The notes under the pieces: model-generated
Seen by the model: the letters and a program-made list of their open reading frames with translations, nothing else
Database searches by the model: none
Told to the model about the DNA's origin: nothing
Made by a program: the position numbers and the translations under genes
Part shown: positions 8,723 through 18,142 of the stretch, one piece after another
Position numbering within the stretch: position 1 is the first letter of the stretch
How the letters are laid out: each line of letters opens with the position of its first letter
Assembly: GCF_026262505.1 (NCBI RefSeq)
Contig: NC_067203.1
Location: forward strand, 15,698,392 to 15,762,391
DNA length: 64,000 nt
Reading direction: 5' to 3'
Source of the DNA: Trichomonas vaginalis G3
Lineage: Eukaryota; Parabasalia; Trichomonadida; Trichomonadidae

Positions 8723-10744
8723 TCACTTTTTCATTGCGAAAGACATCAAATTTGCAGAATGATCATCCTGAAGTCTTCCTTCGATCAAATATTTCTCGAA
8801 ATTCGTTCCTCCAATTACACAGAAAACAGGCAAAGATTTTCCAGAAATTTCAAACGAATTCTCAATAATTTTTCTGAATTTTTCGTCAACAAAGTTTTGG
8901 AGGTCAAGAGATTTGTCGTTTTCGTTTGGATTTTTGACAATTTCGAGTAATTTGTCGTAAGTAAGCGCGAAAACAACAATTCTATCCCACATGTGTAGTA
9001 CAAGAGGCGGATTTGATGTTTCGTAAGGTCTAAGTCTTCTCAGTTTGTTTTCTGAGTCTAATAATCTCGGATAAGAGAAAAGAAGACTGTCGATGACTCC
9101 ACAAGCTCGCAATGAGATGATTGTGGTCATTCTCCAGTCATATGTAATAGATCTGTTCACTGTAAACAAATCATTACTTATAATTCCTCTCAAAATGAGA
9201 TTTGAAGCAGAGAATGACTTAGATAACGATAACATCCGTGTTGCATCGGTTTTTATCGAGTCTTTCCCGTATAAAATGTCCTTAGACAAAATTGCAGAAA
9301 TTCCTCTTTTCAAAATCAAGGAACAAGCGGCCACCTCGTCGATACAGTTGACGAGCATGTCGAGACTAGATGTTGCATTGATGCAAAAAGTGAAAATTCG
9401 CATTTTTCTTCTCAAAATTTTGAGATCTGTGAAAATAAACGCGAATTGGACGACAATATAAGGCTGAATAATATGTCCTTCGATCGAGAACTCAATTGTG
9501 ATGGAGTCTTTCGCTGAAAAAGCAGGTGCAGCGATGATATGTCGATCTTTTCTGATTAAATTGCCATGAATCATCTTCAAATTGATAGTGTTTGGGAGAT
9601 TCATGACTATACTTGTGTTCCACATGTAGTTATCTGTAAGACAGTTGAATATGTCCCTGTAAAACTGCATTGAATCTGATTTTATTGTTTCTTGTGTTGC
9701 TGGATAGTAGAAACATCGTCCTCCTGTCAGTGCAGGAAGAATTCCAAGAGTTGCAACCTCATTCGTTGTTGTAAATGAGAATAAAGTTACTGATATATCA
9801 GATTTTGAAAATTTCAAAGCCATTGTCTGGTAAAAATTGTTGTTTCCGTTCGTATTCGGGCGAAACATATCTATTCCTCGTGAAACTGATTCTCCAGAGC
9901 GAGGAATTATTCGATAAGGTCCAATTGAAGGAGAAGAAGCGACAAAACTGAAAATTATGCCTCCAGTTTTGTCTAATACTTGTGATGCAGCATATATAGC
10001 ACTGCCAAAACAGTTTCCTTTGGGACCATTTGTAATATTTACGATTTCTTTCAAGCATTTCTCGAAATTGCTTCTACTATCTTTTAATAATGTTGGCTGC
10101 GTTTGAATTTCCATCTCTTCTAGTTCAACGTAACTTGTTTTCTTCATTAAATTCAAATCATAAACTGTAACAATGTCTGAGAACAAAATAATTGAAACAT
10201 TCATATTATCATCGATATAGCTCATGTTTGTAAGTATCGATTGTGCTGCTAACTGAGGAATATTCAGAGAAATCGATTCTTGAGAGACATCAAACATAAA
10301 TAAGAATGTAGGATGTCTTGTAGACTCTTCTGCATATAGAGGAGGTGCAAGTAAGTCAACAACTTGTGATTTTTTCTCTGGCCTTTGAGATAAAACAACA
10401 TCTGCTGAAACCAGTATGTTTTCGTGATTGCAAACTGGACAGACCCATGTCTTATCGTTAATTAATCTGCACCATGAATTGAAAAATGACCCACAACGAT
10501 TACATTTTAAAATATTTGATTGTGAAAGATCTCCAACTTCTTCCACTTGAACTTTGGCTGGCTCTATGGTAATCCCAAGTGGGATACCTGATTTTATGTA
10601 TAAATCTGTTGAGCGAGGGAAAGTTTTTATTGTTGGTCGGAAATAAGAAGGAAATGTTGTAGGATTTAGAATTTCTGTCTTATCCCAAGGTGTGCTATCT
10701 CCTGAGTCTTTCTGGATCTCTGTATTTGGCTTTTGAACATTCAT
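8723..10744 (-). CDS. SEC24: COPII coat subunit Sec24, copy 1 (short N-terminus)
   Basis: A 673-residue Sec23/Sec24 family protein starting MNVQKPNTEIQK. It shows the lead-in FPSYFRPTIKTFPRS, the zinc-ribbon C81-x2-C84-x17-C102-x2-C105, then the trunk (von Willebrand-like) domain from PTFLFMFDVSQESISLNI, followed by beta-sandwich, helical and gelsolin-like regions. Sec24 is the cargo-binding subunit of the COPII coat on ER-derived vesicles. The absence of GAP-arginine features and the Sec24-like FRPTIKTFPRS entry favour Sec24 over Sec23. The long proline/glutamine-rich N-terminus usual in Sec24 is almost missing here. A second Sec24 lies ~4 kb away on the same strand, but the two differ widely, so this is an old duplication rather than a recent tandem one. 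Confidence 0.9.
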   Translation of the reverse strand: MNVQKPNTEIQKDSGDSTPWDKTEILNPTTFPSYFRPTIKTFPRSTDLYIKSGIPLGITIEPAKVQVEEVGDLSQSNILKCNRCGSFFNSWCRLINDKTWVCPVCNHENILVSADVVLSQRPEKKSQVVDLLAPPLYAEESTRHPTFLFMFDVSQESISLNIPQLAAQSILTNMSYIDDNMNVSIILFSDIVTVYDLNLMKKTSYVELEEMEIQTQPTLLKDSRSNFEKCLKEIVNITNGPKGNCFGSAIYAASQVLDKTGGIIFSFVASSPSIGPYRIIPRSGESVSRGIDMFRPNTNGNNNFYQTMALKFSKSDISVTLFSFTTTNEVATLGILPALTGGRCFYYPATQETIKSDSMQFYRDIFNCLTDNYMWNTSIVMNLPNTINLKMIHGNLIRKDRHIIAAPAFSAKDSITIEFSIEGHIIQPYIVVQFAFIFTDLKILRRKMRIFTFCINATSSLDMLVNCIDEVAACSLILKRGISAILSKDILYGKDSIKTDATRMLSLSKSFSASNLILRGIISNDLFTVNRSITYDWRMTTIISLRACGVIDSLLFSYPRLLDSENKLRRLRPYETSNPPLVLHMWDRIVVFALTYDKLLEIVKNPNENDKSLDLQNFVDEKFRKIIENSFEISGKSLPVFCVIGGTNFEKYLIEGRLQDDHSANLMSFAMKK

Positions 10745-11139
10745 AAATTCTTTTGAAAAAAAAATTGTAAAAAAATGATCGGCGAGAATTCAAATAAAAT
10801 TTCTTGATCGGACATGAAAAAATGTAATTAATCAATATTTATCAACATATAGACTCTGTATCAGCTAAAATAGACATACATACTATTAAATCCTTTAAAC
10901 CTTTGATTTTTGAAGAAAAATCCTATACCTTTTTTTTAGTGAAAAGTGACTTTTTTAGATACAGTGTAATTTCTTAAACAGAATCCATCCAACGTAATTA
11001 TTTGTAATAACTTCTAACTATTTAAAAGATTGTTCGAAATTGAATGAAAATTTCAATTATGATCAGTTTACTTCGTAAAGCTTTCAATTTTTGAGGGGAA
11101 ATTTCTAATCAGATTATTTGACATTTTTTATCCAAGGTT
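10745..11139. other. Divergent intergenic region with an imperfect inverted-repeat pair
   Basis: Spacer between Sec24 copy 1 (minus) and the NlpC/P60 gene (plus). CTGTATCAGCTAAAA near 10856 is partly repeated in inverse near 10951-10966 (TTTTTTAGATACAG), as in a small MITE, but I find no target duplication. AAAAGTGAC lies at 10942-10950. The promoters of both genes must be in this stretch. Confidence 0.45.
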
Positions 11140-11967
11140 ATGTTAAGTATTCTGTTATCTGCTTCTTCTTCTTATCAAACACAAACAATTGGAAGACTCA
11201 CAACTCCAGGAACTAACCTCGTCAAAGCATACAAGTCCAGTAATCCTGATTTAGCTAGAAATTGTTACTGGCTTTACTTCGATTACTATGTTCACATTCT
11301 TGGATACGAGAACGGATTTGCTCATGTAAGAATTGGTACAGAAGACTGCTGGATTAGCAAAGATTCCCTTGAAGAAATCACAATTCCAACCCAATCTGTC
11401 ACTGAAGCCAATATTTATTCAGAGCCTTCTCGCACCGGAACAATTGTTCGCTATGTTCCAGCAAATTCCCAAGTTACGATTCTTGATTTTAACTGTGATG
11501 GCTTTTACAGAATAAATTATCGTGGCTATATTGGCTACATTCTTGAAGATGCACTTCAATACAAGTGGAAACAAATAGATGGTGCAAATGACGGAGAGAG
11601 AGCTGCAAATCTTGTTAAAACCAAGTTAGGCTGCAAATACATCTTGGGTATGAGTGGCCCAGATACATATGATTGCTCAGGATTAATGCAATGGGCTTAC
11701 AACAGGCTTGACATCTTCATGCACAGAACAGCTGACGTTCAGGATTTACATGGACAATTAATTGAAGATGCCCAAGACATTCTTCCAGGCGATATTATTA
11801 CTTTCCGCACAGATTCTGATAATCCAATGTTAGTTACTCATGTCGGAATGTACGTCGGAAACGGACAATTCATTCATGCTTCAACAAACGGATATGTTGT
11901 CAAATACCAAGATTTCTATAAGTACCCATATCCAGTAAGCACTATCAGAAGATACTGGACAAAGTAA
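11140..11967 (+). CDS. NlpC/P60 cysteine peptidase (peptidoglycan endopeptidase) with SH3b domains
   Basis: A 275-residue protein. Residues ~1-11 could be a short signal sequence. Two bacterial SH3-like (SH3b) regions follow at ~20-78 and ~82-140 (NIYSEPSRTGTIVRYVPANS), then an NlpC/P60 domain at ~150-275. The catalytic triad is visible: Cys179 in YDCSGLMQW, His234 in VTHVGMYVG and His246 in FIHAS. Enzymes of this kind cut D-gamma-glutamyl-diaminopimelate stem peptides. In Trichomonas vaginalis the family is known to come from bacterial lateral transfer and to digest bacterial cell walls. Secretion or lysosomal use is inferred. The gene has host-like composition and no transposon next to it on the 5' side, so the transfer is old. 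Confidence 0.93.
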   Translation: MLSILLSASSSYQTQTIGRLTTPGTNLVKAYKSSNPDLARNCYWLYFDYYVHILGYENGFAHVRIGTEDCWISKDSLEEITIPTQSVTEANIYSEPSRTGTIVRYVPANSQVTILDFNCDGFYRINYRGYIGYILEDALQYKWKQIDGANDGERAANLVKTKLGCKYILGMSGPDTYDCSGLMQWAYNRLDIFMHRTADVQDLHGQLIEDAQDILPGDIITFRTDSDNPMLVTHVGMYVGNGQFIHASTNGYVVKYQDFYKYPYPVSTIRRYWTK

Positions 11968-12296
11968 GATCAATTTCGATCTTTCTTTAAAATTATAAAT
12001 TCTATATACGTATATTCTTCTTCTTTTTTTCTTACGTTTGAATACAACTCAAGCAGATTTGTATATGGTAGTTTTATTTTAACATAAGTTTTTGAATCTA
12101 ACTTATTTTTGTTATCATTTCAAATAATGAGAGTATTTTCATTGAGAGTGAGAGAAAACCATCAAATGTGCGAGCAACAAATAGAACAGTAGCTTCAAAT
12201 TATATATGAATTATTAATTTGAAGACCTGAATAAAATATCATTATCATAAATAGGGAAGTAAAACATAAAAATCATATGATATCATTTATATTTGT
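11968..12296. other. Intergenic, no gene seen
   Basis: AT-rich spacer between the NlpC/P60 gene and the left target duplication of the 12307-14245 element. Nothing supportable in it. Confidence 0.5.
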
Positions 12297-13040
12297 ATAC
12301 TCCTTTAGGGTTGCAAATTTGGAAAAAAAGTGAGAAGTTTCCAATTTTAAAAAAACCCAACTTCTATAAGACGATTATAAAAAATTATTTTTTTACTTTA
12401 CATTTTGAAATCCAGAACTTTTTTGGAATTTTTTCGGCGTCTTTCATAACAGCCAATACCTTCGATAATATACACCGAGCCATTTAAACCATGATTTGAG
12501 TATCTTTAAGAATTAGCAATGCTAATGACCTAATCGTTGTCTGGAAATTTCCTTCGGAAGTTTCCAAAATTCTTGGCTTCTTAAATTTGAGAGAGAATGG
12601 GAGAAAATTCAAGGGCTGGAAGTAACGTTCACTTTTTGGAAGTTATTAAAATATGTTGTAAAGTGCATCTAGAAATGATATTCTACAACATTTCATTATA
12701 AAAAATTGAATTCAAGAAGAAGTTTTTTGAGGCTGTAAAATAATTTTTAATAAAAATGCATAAAATAGTATATTGAACATATTTGGTATCAAAAAATTGA
12801 ATAAAGGAAAAAGTTTTTGGAAGTTAATTTGAATTGTTTACATTTTTTCTGGCAAACCCAAATTTTAGCTAAAAGTGACAGGGAAAAAAACGTTTAGTAT
12901 TAAAAAAAAGACCGATGAGATCTTCGTTCGAAATATAGAGGGAACTGAGAATGCGCAACCATTCTCAGGGAATATTGGATGCTATTCCCGTTCCCTCTGT
13001 ATGGAAAATTGAGGTTTTCAAAGGGAGTTAAAATAATATC

Positions 13041-13752
13041 AAATTTATACTAATTTACTTCAAAATACAAAAGTATTTGACAGCTAAAATTAGTTACTTT
13101 AGCAAGCCTATCAATACCCTTTTACGATTATTGCTACTTTTTCGAAATAAAAGTAAAAACAAATTTATACTAATTTACTTCAAAATACAAAAGTATTTGA
13201 CAGCTAAAATTAGTTACTTTAGCAAGCCTATCAATACCCTTTTACGATTATTGTTACTTTTTCGAAATAAAAGTAAAAACAAATTTATACTAATTTACTT
13301 CAAAATACAAAAGTATTTGACAGCTAAAATTAGTTACTTTAGCAAGCCTATCAATACCCTTTTACGATTATTGTTACTTTTTCGAAATAAAAGTAAAAAC
13401 AAATTTATACTAATTTACTTCAAAATACAAAAGTATTTGACAGCTAAAATTAGTTACTTTAGCAAGCCTATCAATACCCTTTTACGATTATTGCTACTTT
13501 TTCGAAATAAAAGTAAAAACAAATTTATACTAATTTACTTCAAAATACAAAAGTATTTGACAGCTAAAATTAGTTACTTTAGCAAGCCTATCAATACCCT
13601 TTTACGATTATTGTTACTTTTTCGAAATAAAAGTAAAAACAAATTTATACTAATTTACTTCAAAATACAAAAGTATTTGACAGCTAAAATTAGTTACTTT
13701 AGCAAGCCTATCAATACCCTTTTACGATTATTGCTACTTTTTCGAAATAAAA
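13041..13752. repeat. Tandem array, 120-bp unit, six copies
   Basis: Six near-identical 120-bp units (about 13041, 13161, 13281, 13401, 13521, 13641). The only regular difference I see is a C/T site (TTGCTACTTT in units 1, 4 and 6; TTGTTACTTT in 2, 3 and 5). Because 120 is divisible by three, the array produces a 40-residue repeating ORF that lacks an ATG and is not a gene. The array lies inside the MULE-like element. Confidence 0.96.
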
Positions 13753-13853
13753 TAAATTTATTATCAAAAACCTTTTTTTTCTTAGTAAAAATAAACGAAA
13801 TTTTTTACCTTATGAACTTTTGATGGAAATATGCAAATTTAAAATAATAAAGA

Positions 13854-13980
13854 AAGCCGCGAGCGAAGCGATCGGCTTAGTTCGAAGATTTTGATTCAAA
13901 TCTTTGCTGATCTGTAATTCGCGGAAGCCGCGAGCGAATCGAGCGGCTTAGGTCTAAGATTTTGATTCAAATCTTTGCTT
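13854..13980. repeat. Two copies of a GC-rich hairpin module, 71-bp spacing
   Basis: AAGCCGCGAGCGAA starts at 13854 and 13925. Each copy folds as AGCCG...CGGCT around a CGAGCGAAGCGA-like core and is followed by a second small hairpin (AAGATTT/AAATCTT around TGATTC). The 55-nt shared part differs at about four sites. It is far richer in GC than its surroundings. The function is unknown; it may be structured RNA or element-derived. Confidence 0.75.
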
Positions 13981-14049
13981 ATATTCCTTAAATTCTTTAT
14001 GAAACTCGCAACAGTTCCATAAAAAATTTTAAATTCTAAACTGTCGAAA

Positions 14050-14083
14050 TTACCGATCGGTAATCACACCCTTCACGGGTGTG
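14050..14083. repeat. 14-bp perfect palindrome followed by a 7-bp-stem hairpin
   Basis: TTACCGATCGGTAA (14050-14063) is self-complementary. One base later CACACCC-TTCAC-GGGTGTG (14065-14083) forms a perfect stem with a 5-nt loop, running directly into the inner inverted repeat. This is probably an element-end structure. Confidence 0.8.
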
Positions 14084-14546
14084 TCACTTTTAGCTAAAAT
14101 TACCCCTACTCTGAACAAGCATTACATATCATATAAATCTTAAAATCAAATGAATATTCATATAATCTTTTAACTTCCAGAAAATCTTCCAAAAATGAAT
14201 TTTTTATCTTCCAAATTTATGTTGTGCTTCCAAATTTGCAACCCTATACTCCTTTTACGATTCTTTGTTATTTTAATGATTTAGAGAGTGTAAGATTTAA
14301 GTTCTATAATCAACTTTTTGAGAGAACCTCATACAATTGTTTGTATGACCTATATCAAAAAAAAAGCAACTAATCTCAATCAAAGAAGCTTAAGAATGAT
14401 TTGGATTATATTGCAATCGCTATCTTACTTGTATTTTAGTATAATAAATTCAATAATGGTTAAAATTTAAAAATAATTTTTGAATTGTTTTTTTATATGA
14501 CAGTTATATATTAACATTTTATTTTATATATAAATTTATATTATCT

Positions 14547-16793
14547 TTAGAATGAATATATGTACTCACTGTAATCCATTCCATAACCCTTGATGTCATC
14601 AACGAAAATTGGATCAAGAATCCTGTCTTCTTGTCTTATTTGAGAAACAATTTGAATAGGTAAGTAACAACCACTCAAATTCCTTGATTCGTTGATTAGT
14701 TCATGTAGTTTGTTGTTCAAATCAGTACCATTCTGAGGAAGATCATTCACAGACTGAGGCAATTCCTGGTAACTCTGTATTCCCAATGCATTCGATAAAT
14801 ATTCTTCAGAAACGTAATTTGACAACCAAATATAAATTTTGTCAACGCAATGGAGAACAACAATGAAACACTGTTGTAAAGAACTCTTTGACAATGACAA
14901 AATAACAGTTGTTGCATCAGGATTAACAGCAATAAATCTAGGATACAAATACAACAAAAGAGAAATAATATCAATAGATCTAATTTTGATGACATTAGAT
15001 AATCTTCCATCTATTCCTCCTGGATGTTTAGACATTAGTAATTCATTGCAAAGCAAAGAATGCATCAAATAAGGAAGAGATACAACACTTGCATTTGTTC
15101 CTCTCAAGTCTTGCATAACTTTTCTTGCAGATAACTGACAATCATTTGTTGATTTGGAGAGAACTTGTGTTGTAGCCCTTCTTATCAACATTCCCATCAA
15201 TACAGATTCATCAAGAGTCTGTCTGATTTGGGTGTTGTCTGTTGCTGTAGGAAGAGAGAAAGAAAATACTCTGATGCGACTGATTTCATCTGTACCTGTG
15301 AATGAAAGCTGTATCTGTACAAAGAATTCATCAATAAGAGCGGTATCATCGTAATCAAACTCAACAACAACACTGTCATCGGGCTGCATCGCACAAAAAG
15401 TGGCTCCTTGCGTAATTGTTTTTCTTTGGACACAGTTTCCGTGGAATCTGGATACTTTCGCTGCAGGAGGGATCTTGATGGACACTTGCGCATCCCAGAG
15501 GTAGTCTTTCGTAAGTAATCTGAATAAATCGTTGTGTAATTGGAGACAAGATTCGGTTGTAAAGTTATGGTAATGGAAACATGAGCCACTGGTGAGACCT
15601 GTTGCAACCGCATCTGTTGCAAGGTCCGCGTAATGTGGTCCGGCTGTGAAAACGTGTAATGAAATTCCATTTCGGTTGAAACAGAAAGCAATGTCTCGCC
15701 AGAACTTGGCGGTATCGTTTTCGGGTAATCTGAGTACTTTGGACTCTTCGGTGTAGTTTAACGATCGATCTTCTAAGATATAAGGTCCGTATTTCGGAAT
15801 TCCAGAATAAACGGCAATTATAATGCCGCCAGTAAACATCATGAATGATGCTGCGAAATCGAACGCGTTGCCAAGGCAATGGCCTTGTGGAGGCTGTGTA
15901 TTGTGGATTCTTTCGAGAATGAGTTGTAAAGCTGCTTCGAAGTCTGATCTGACCTCGCCGATAGTATGCTGTACAGGTGGAGATTTGATCGGCTCTTTCA
16001 AATCAGGGAAAATGAGTTCTTCGTGATTGTGAAAATCGAAGTACGTAAGTTTGTCGGAAATGGTCATAAGGTTGACGCGAGCGTTCTGTGGCATTGAAGA
16101 AAGTGCTGACTGAAGACTGTAGATGAATTGCTCGGTAATTCCGCAAGAAATTGATTGAAAAGAAAGATCAAGGATGAAAGTGAACACGGGTTGGCTATTT
16201 CTCATGCTGTTGGTGTACGGAGGAACGATAACATCGTAAACTTGTTGAGTAAGTTCTGGAGCTTCGAAAATTGTTCCTTCAATTGGATTAAGAGTCTTGC
16301 AAGCAGGGCATATCCATTTACTATGTTCGTTGTTAAATTTGACTTGTGGGCAGAGCATGCAACCACACTTCAAGCAACAAATTCTTGTGGCACCGCGTTT
16401 GTCGTAAACAGGTTGATTAGAAACATCAGCTGGTCTGATAACAGCACCAATTGGAACCTTAAGAGTATCAAAGAGTGCTTTGGTTCTCGGAAAAGCTTGG
16501 CTCGAAAATCTGAAATATGAAGTACTTGGAGGTGTTGGATTAAGCATCTTCTCATTTAGCCATGGGATAACATATTCACGCTTTCCACTTGGCATATTTC
16601 CCATTGGTTGACCAGTTGGAACCATATTTGAATTATTTGTAGGTGTAACTGTATTTTGAGCATAAAAATATCCTTTAGTACGTCTTCCAGTTTGTGGCTG
16701 TGCATCCGGAGCCGGCTGATATCCTTGGCCAGGAATTGTGCCAGCAGCTGGATTTGGCTGCATTGATTTTGAATTGTTTACAATCCCCTTCAT
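14547..16793 (-). CDS. SEC24: COPII coat subunit Sec24, copy 2
   Basis: A 748-residue protein. ATG at 16793 (MKGIVNNSKSMQPNP) is preferred to an in-frame ATG 75 bp upstream because the added residues are hydrophobic and unlike any Sec24, and trichomonad leaders are short. The N-terminal ~80 residues are Pro/Gln/Gly-rich, as is usual for Sec24, followed by YFRFSSQAFPRT. The zinc ribbon is C130-x2-C133-x18-C152-x2-C155. The trunk domain begins at QPVFTFILDLSFQSISCG, and helical and gelsolin-like regions follow. It selects cargo for ER-to-Golgi COPII vesicles. Only ~95 bp separate its start from the stop of the upstream coiled-coil gene on the same strand. Confidence 0.93.
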   Translation of the reverse strand: MKGIVNNSKSMQPNPAAGTIPGQGYQPAPDAQPQTGRRTKGYFYAQNTVTPTNNSNMVPTGQPMGNMPSGKREYVIPWLNEKMLNPTPPSTSYFRFSSQAFPRTKALFDTLKVPIGAVIRPADVSNQPVYDKRGATRICCLKCGCMLCPQVKFNNEHSKWICPACKTLNPIEGTIFEAPELTQQVYDVIVPPYTNSMRNSQPVFTFILDLSFQSISCGITEQFIYSLQSALSSMPQNARVNLMTISDKLTYFDFHNHEELIFPDLKEPIKSPPVQHTIGEVRSDFEAALQLILERIHNTQPPQGHCLGNAFDFAASFMMFTGGIIIAVYSGIPKYGPYILEDRSLNYTEESKVLRLPENDTAKFWRDIAFCFNRNGISLHVFTAGPHYADLATDAVATGLTSGSCFHYHNFTTESCLQLHNDLFRLLTKDYLWDAQVSIKIPPAAKVSRFHGNCVQRKTITQGATFCAMQPDDSVVVEFDYDDTALIDEFFVQIQLSFTGTDEISRIRVFSFSLPTATDNTQIRQTLDESVLMGMLIRRATTQVLSKSTNDCQLSARKVMQDLRGTNASVVSLPYLMHSLLCNELLMSKHPGGIDGRLSNVIKIRSIDIISLLLYLYPRFIAVNPDATTVILSLSKSSLQQCFIVVLHCVDKIYIWLSNYVSEEYLSNALGIQSYQELPQSVNDLPQNGTDLNNKLHELINESRNLSGCYLPIQIVSQIRQEDRILDPIFVDDIKGYGMDYSEYIYSF

Positions 16794-16888
16794 AATTTTT
16801 TTTCGATTGAAATTGACAGTTGAATTGTAAACTATTAAAATATTTGAATGATTTACGATAAAAAACAAAAAAATAACGATTTATTTTG

Positions 16889-18142
16889 TTAATTTGCGAT
16901 CAAGTTTTCCTTCATAAAGGTTGATTTTAGGGATCTGTTAAGGGCAGAGATCCTGGTGACTAAGCTCTGTGATCTTGGAACAGGAATGTTATTGTCATGG
17001 AACACGTTTTCAATTGATGATTTCAAATCATCTAATTTACTAGCAACAGCATCGGTACTTGAGTAAGGAGTAAGGCGGAAAGTTTCAGGGAATACTGCAC
17101 GGAAACAGTTTACAGCATTGATGAGAAGAGTTGAGTCTTTGAAACAGTTATTATCGTAATAAAAGAGTTCATCGGATACAACCATCTTTTGATACTTCAG
17201 AGACATACGGATCATCTGCTCGTCGATGGCAGCTATCTTTTGGCTGAAAAGAGCAAGCAAATTATCAAATATTGCTTCGAAGCGAGCTTTAGTCTTATGA
17301 AGTAGCTTCAGCAAGGCAGAATTAATAAGTCCAATAAGGGTTGTTTCAGGATTATTAATCTTTCCTAGAGCTATAAGGAATTTTCTCGCTTTCTGGTTTT
17401 CAGCCTTGATCCTCTTGTAGTCTTTGATGTATTTCTGACATTTACCCTTCAGGAATGTCAATTCAATCTTCAGCTGGTTGACATTTTCTGTTTCAATGTT
17501 TTCATGATTATTTAACTTTTGAGGAGTCGATAGCGCCGAATTTTGCTTGAACTCTTCGAACTCCTGAGTGATGTTTTTGATCTTTTCGCGCAATTGGGCG
17601 TTCTCTACTTCGGCGTCATCCAAAATATCATCATCAAACTCTCCGAAAAGTGATTTAAATGTATCAATCAACGCATCATTCTTTTGCGCAAGGTCGTCTA
17701 TCTTACGCTCTTTAGCTTTTGTTTCGCTGATGAGACTTTCTAAGTTAGAAACTAAAGGATTAATATCAATTGTCGGAATGTCCTTATCTTGTCCAAGAAG
17801 AAGCTCAGAACTATTTGATATTTCTAGCTTCTGGTCATATAATGAGATTCTTGTTTCTTTTTCGAGTTGATCCATTGTGAAACTTTCATTATTTAGGACA
17901 GACTCATCAAGTTCGGTAATGGACAATTCTGTGTTCATCATAAATGAATCCGAAATTTGCTCATTTTGTGCAGATTGGTTTAGCTGCTCTTGCAATTGTT
18001 GATTTTGATCTTTGAGTGCTTCCATTTCGGCATTGATTGATGTTAAGTAATTTCGGATGGAATCGTAATTAAAGGAATCTTTTTGCTCCTGAGTGAGATA
18101 ACTCAGTAGTTGATCAAAAGCCTGGTAAATAATATCGAACAT
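16889..18142 (-). CDS. Coiled-coil protein, unknown function
   Basis: A 417-residue acidic protein starting MFDIIYQAFDQLLSYLTQEQK. Coiled-coil stretches are visible at ~35-60 (INAEMEALKDQNQQLQEQLN), ~145-210 and ~215-260 (LKIELTFLKGKCQKYIKDYK). A more globular helical C-terminal region (~260-400) ends in a basic tail. The N-terminal ~30 residues could be a small helical (LisH-like?) dimerisation element; this is a guess. I recognise no family. It lies head-to-tail with Sec24 copy 2. Confidence 0.7.
   Translation of the reverse strand: MFDIIYQAFDQLLSYLTQEQKDSFNYDSIRNYLTSINAEMEALKDQNQQLQEQLNQSAQNEQISDSFMMNTELSITELDESVLNNESFTMDQLEKETRISLYDQKLEISNSSELLLGQDKDIPTIDINPLVSNLESLISETKAKERKIDDLAQKNDALIDTFKSLFGEFDDDILDDAEVENAQLREKIKNITQEFEEFKQNSALSTPQKLNNHENIETENVNQLKIELTFLKGKCQKYIKDYKRIKAENQKARKFLIALGKINNPETTLIGLINSALLKLLHKTKARFEAIFDNLLALFSQKIAAIDEQMIRMSLKYQKMVVSDELFYYDNNCFKDSTLLINAVNCFRAVFPETFRLTPYSSTDAVASKLDDLKSSIENVFHDNNIPVPRSQSLVTRISALNRSLKSTFMKENLIAN

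Larger units (their letters stand above)
12861..14101. repeat. Inner 20-bp inverted repeat pair within the MULE-like element
   Basis: AATTTTAGCTAAAAGTGACA at 12861-12880 is repeated exactly in inverse at 14082-14101. The pair brackets the 120-bp array and the GC-rich hairpins. It could be the ends of a second element nested inside the first. Flanks give only a shifted 4-bp match (ACCC), so no target duplication is claimed. The arms contain the self-complementary TTTTAGCTAAAA and the recurrent AAAAGTGAC motif. Confidence 0.7.
12307..14245. mobile_element. Non-autonomous MULE-like DNA transposon, 1939 bp
   Basis: Perfect 18-bp terminal inverted repeats, AGGGTTGCAAATTTGGAA at 12307-12324 and its complement at 14228-14245, are bounded by a perfect 10-bp target duplication ATACTCCTTT (12297-12306 and 14246-14255). 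A 9-10-bp duplication with ends starting (A)GGG fits Mutator-like elements, which are known from Trichomonas; the superfamily call is inference. Subterminal copies of TTTTTGGAAGTTA or TTTGGAAG near both ends (for example 12635, 12810 and the stretch 14170-14230) look like transposase-binding sites. No transposase is encoded. It carries a 6 x 120-bp array, a 20-bp inner inverted repeat, GC-rich hairpins and a perfect palindrome. Confidence 0.87.

Noticed and set aside
10852-10966. Small MITE with CTGTATC...GATACAG ends
   Set aside because: The inverted arms are short and imperfect, and no target duplication was found.
13077-13823. 248-codon repetitive ORF with a 40-residue repeat
   Set aside because: It starts at TTG and exists only because the non-coding 120-bp tandem unit is divisible by three; strictly periodic, hydrophobic-basic and inside a transposon.
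16794-16868. Upstream in-frame ATG of Sec24 copy 2
   Set aside because: It adds 25 hydrophobic residues unlike Sec24 and would overlap the very short leader; the ATG at 16793 is more likely.
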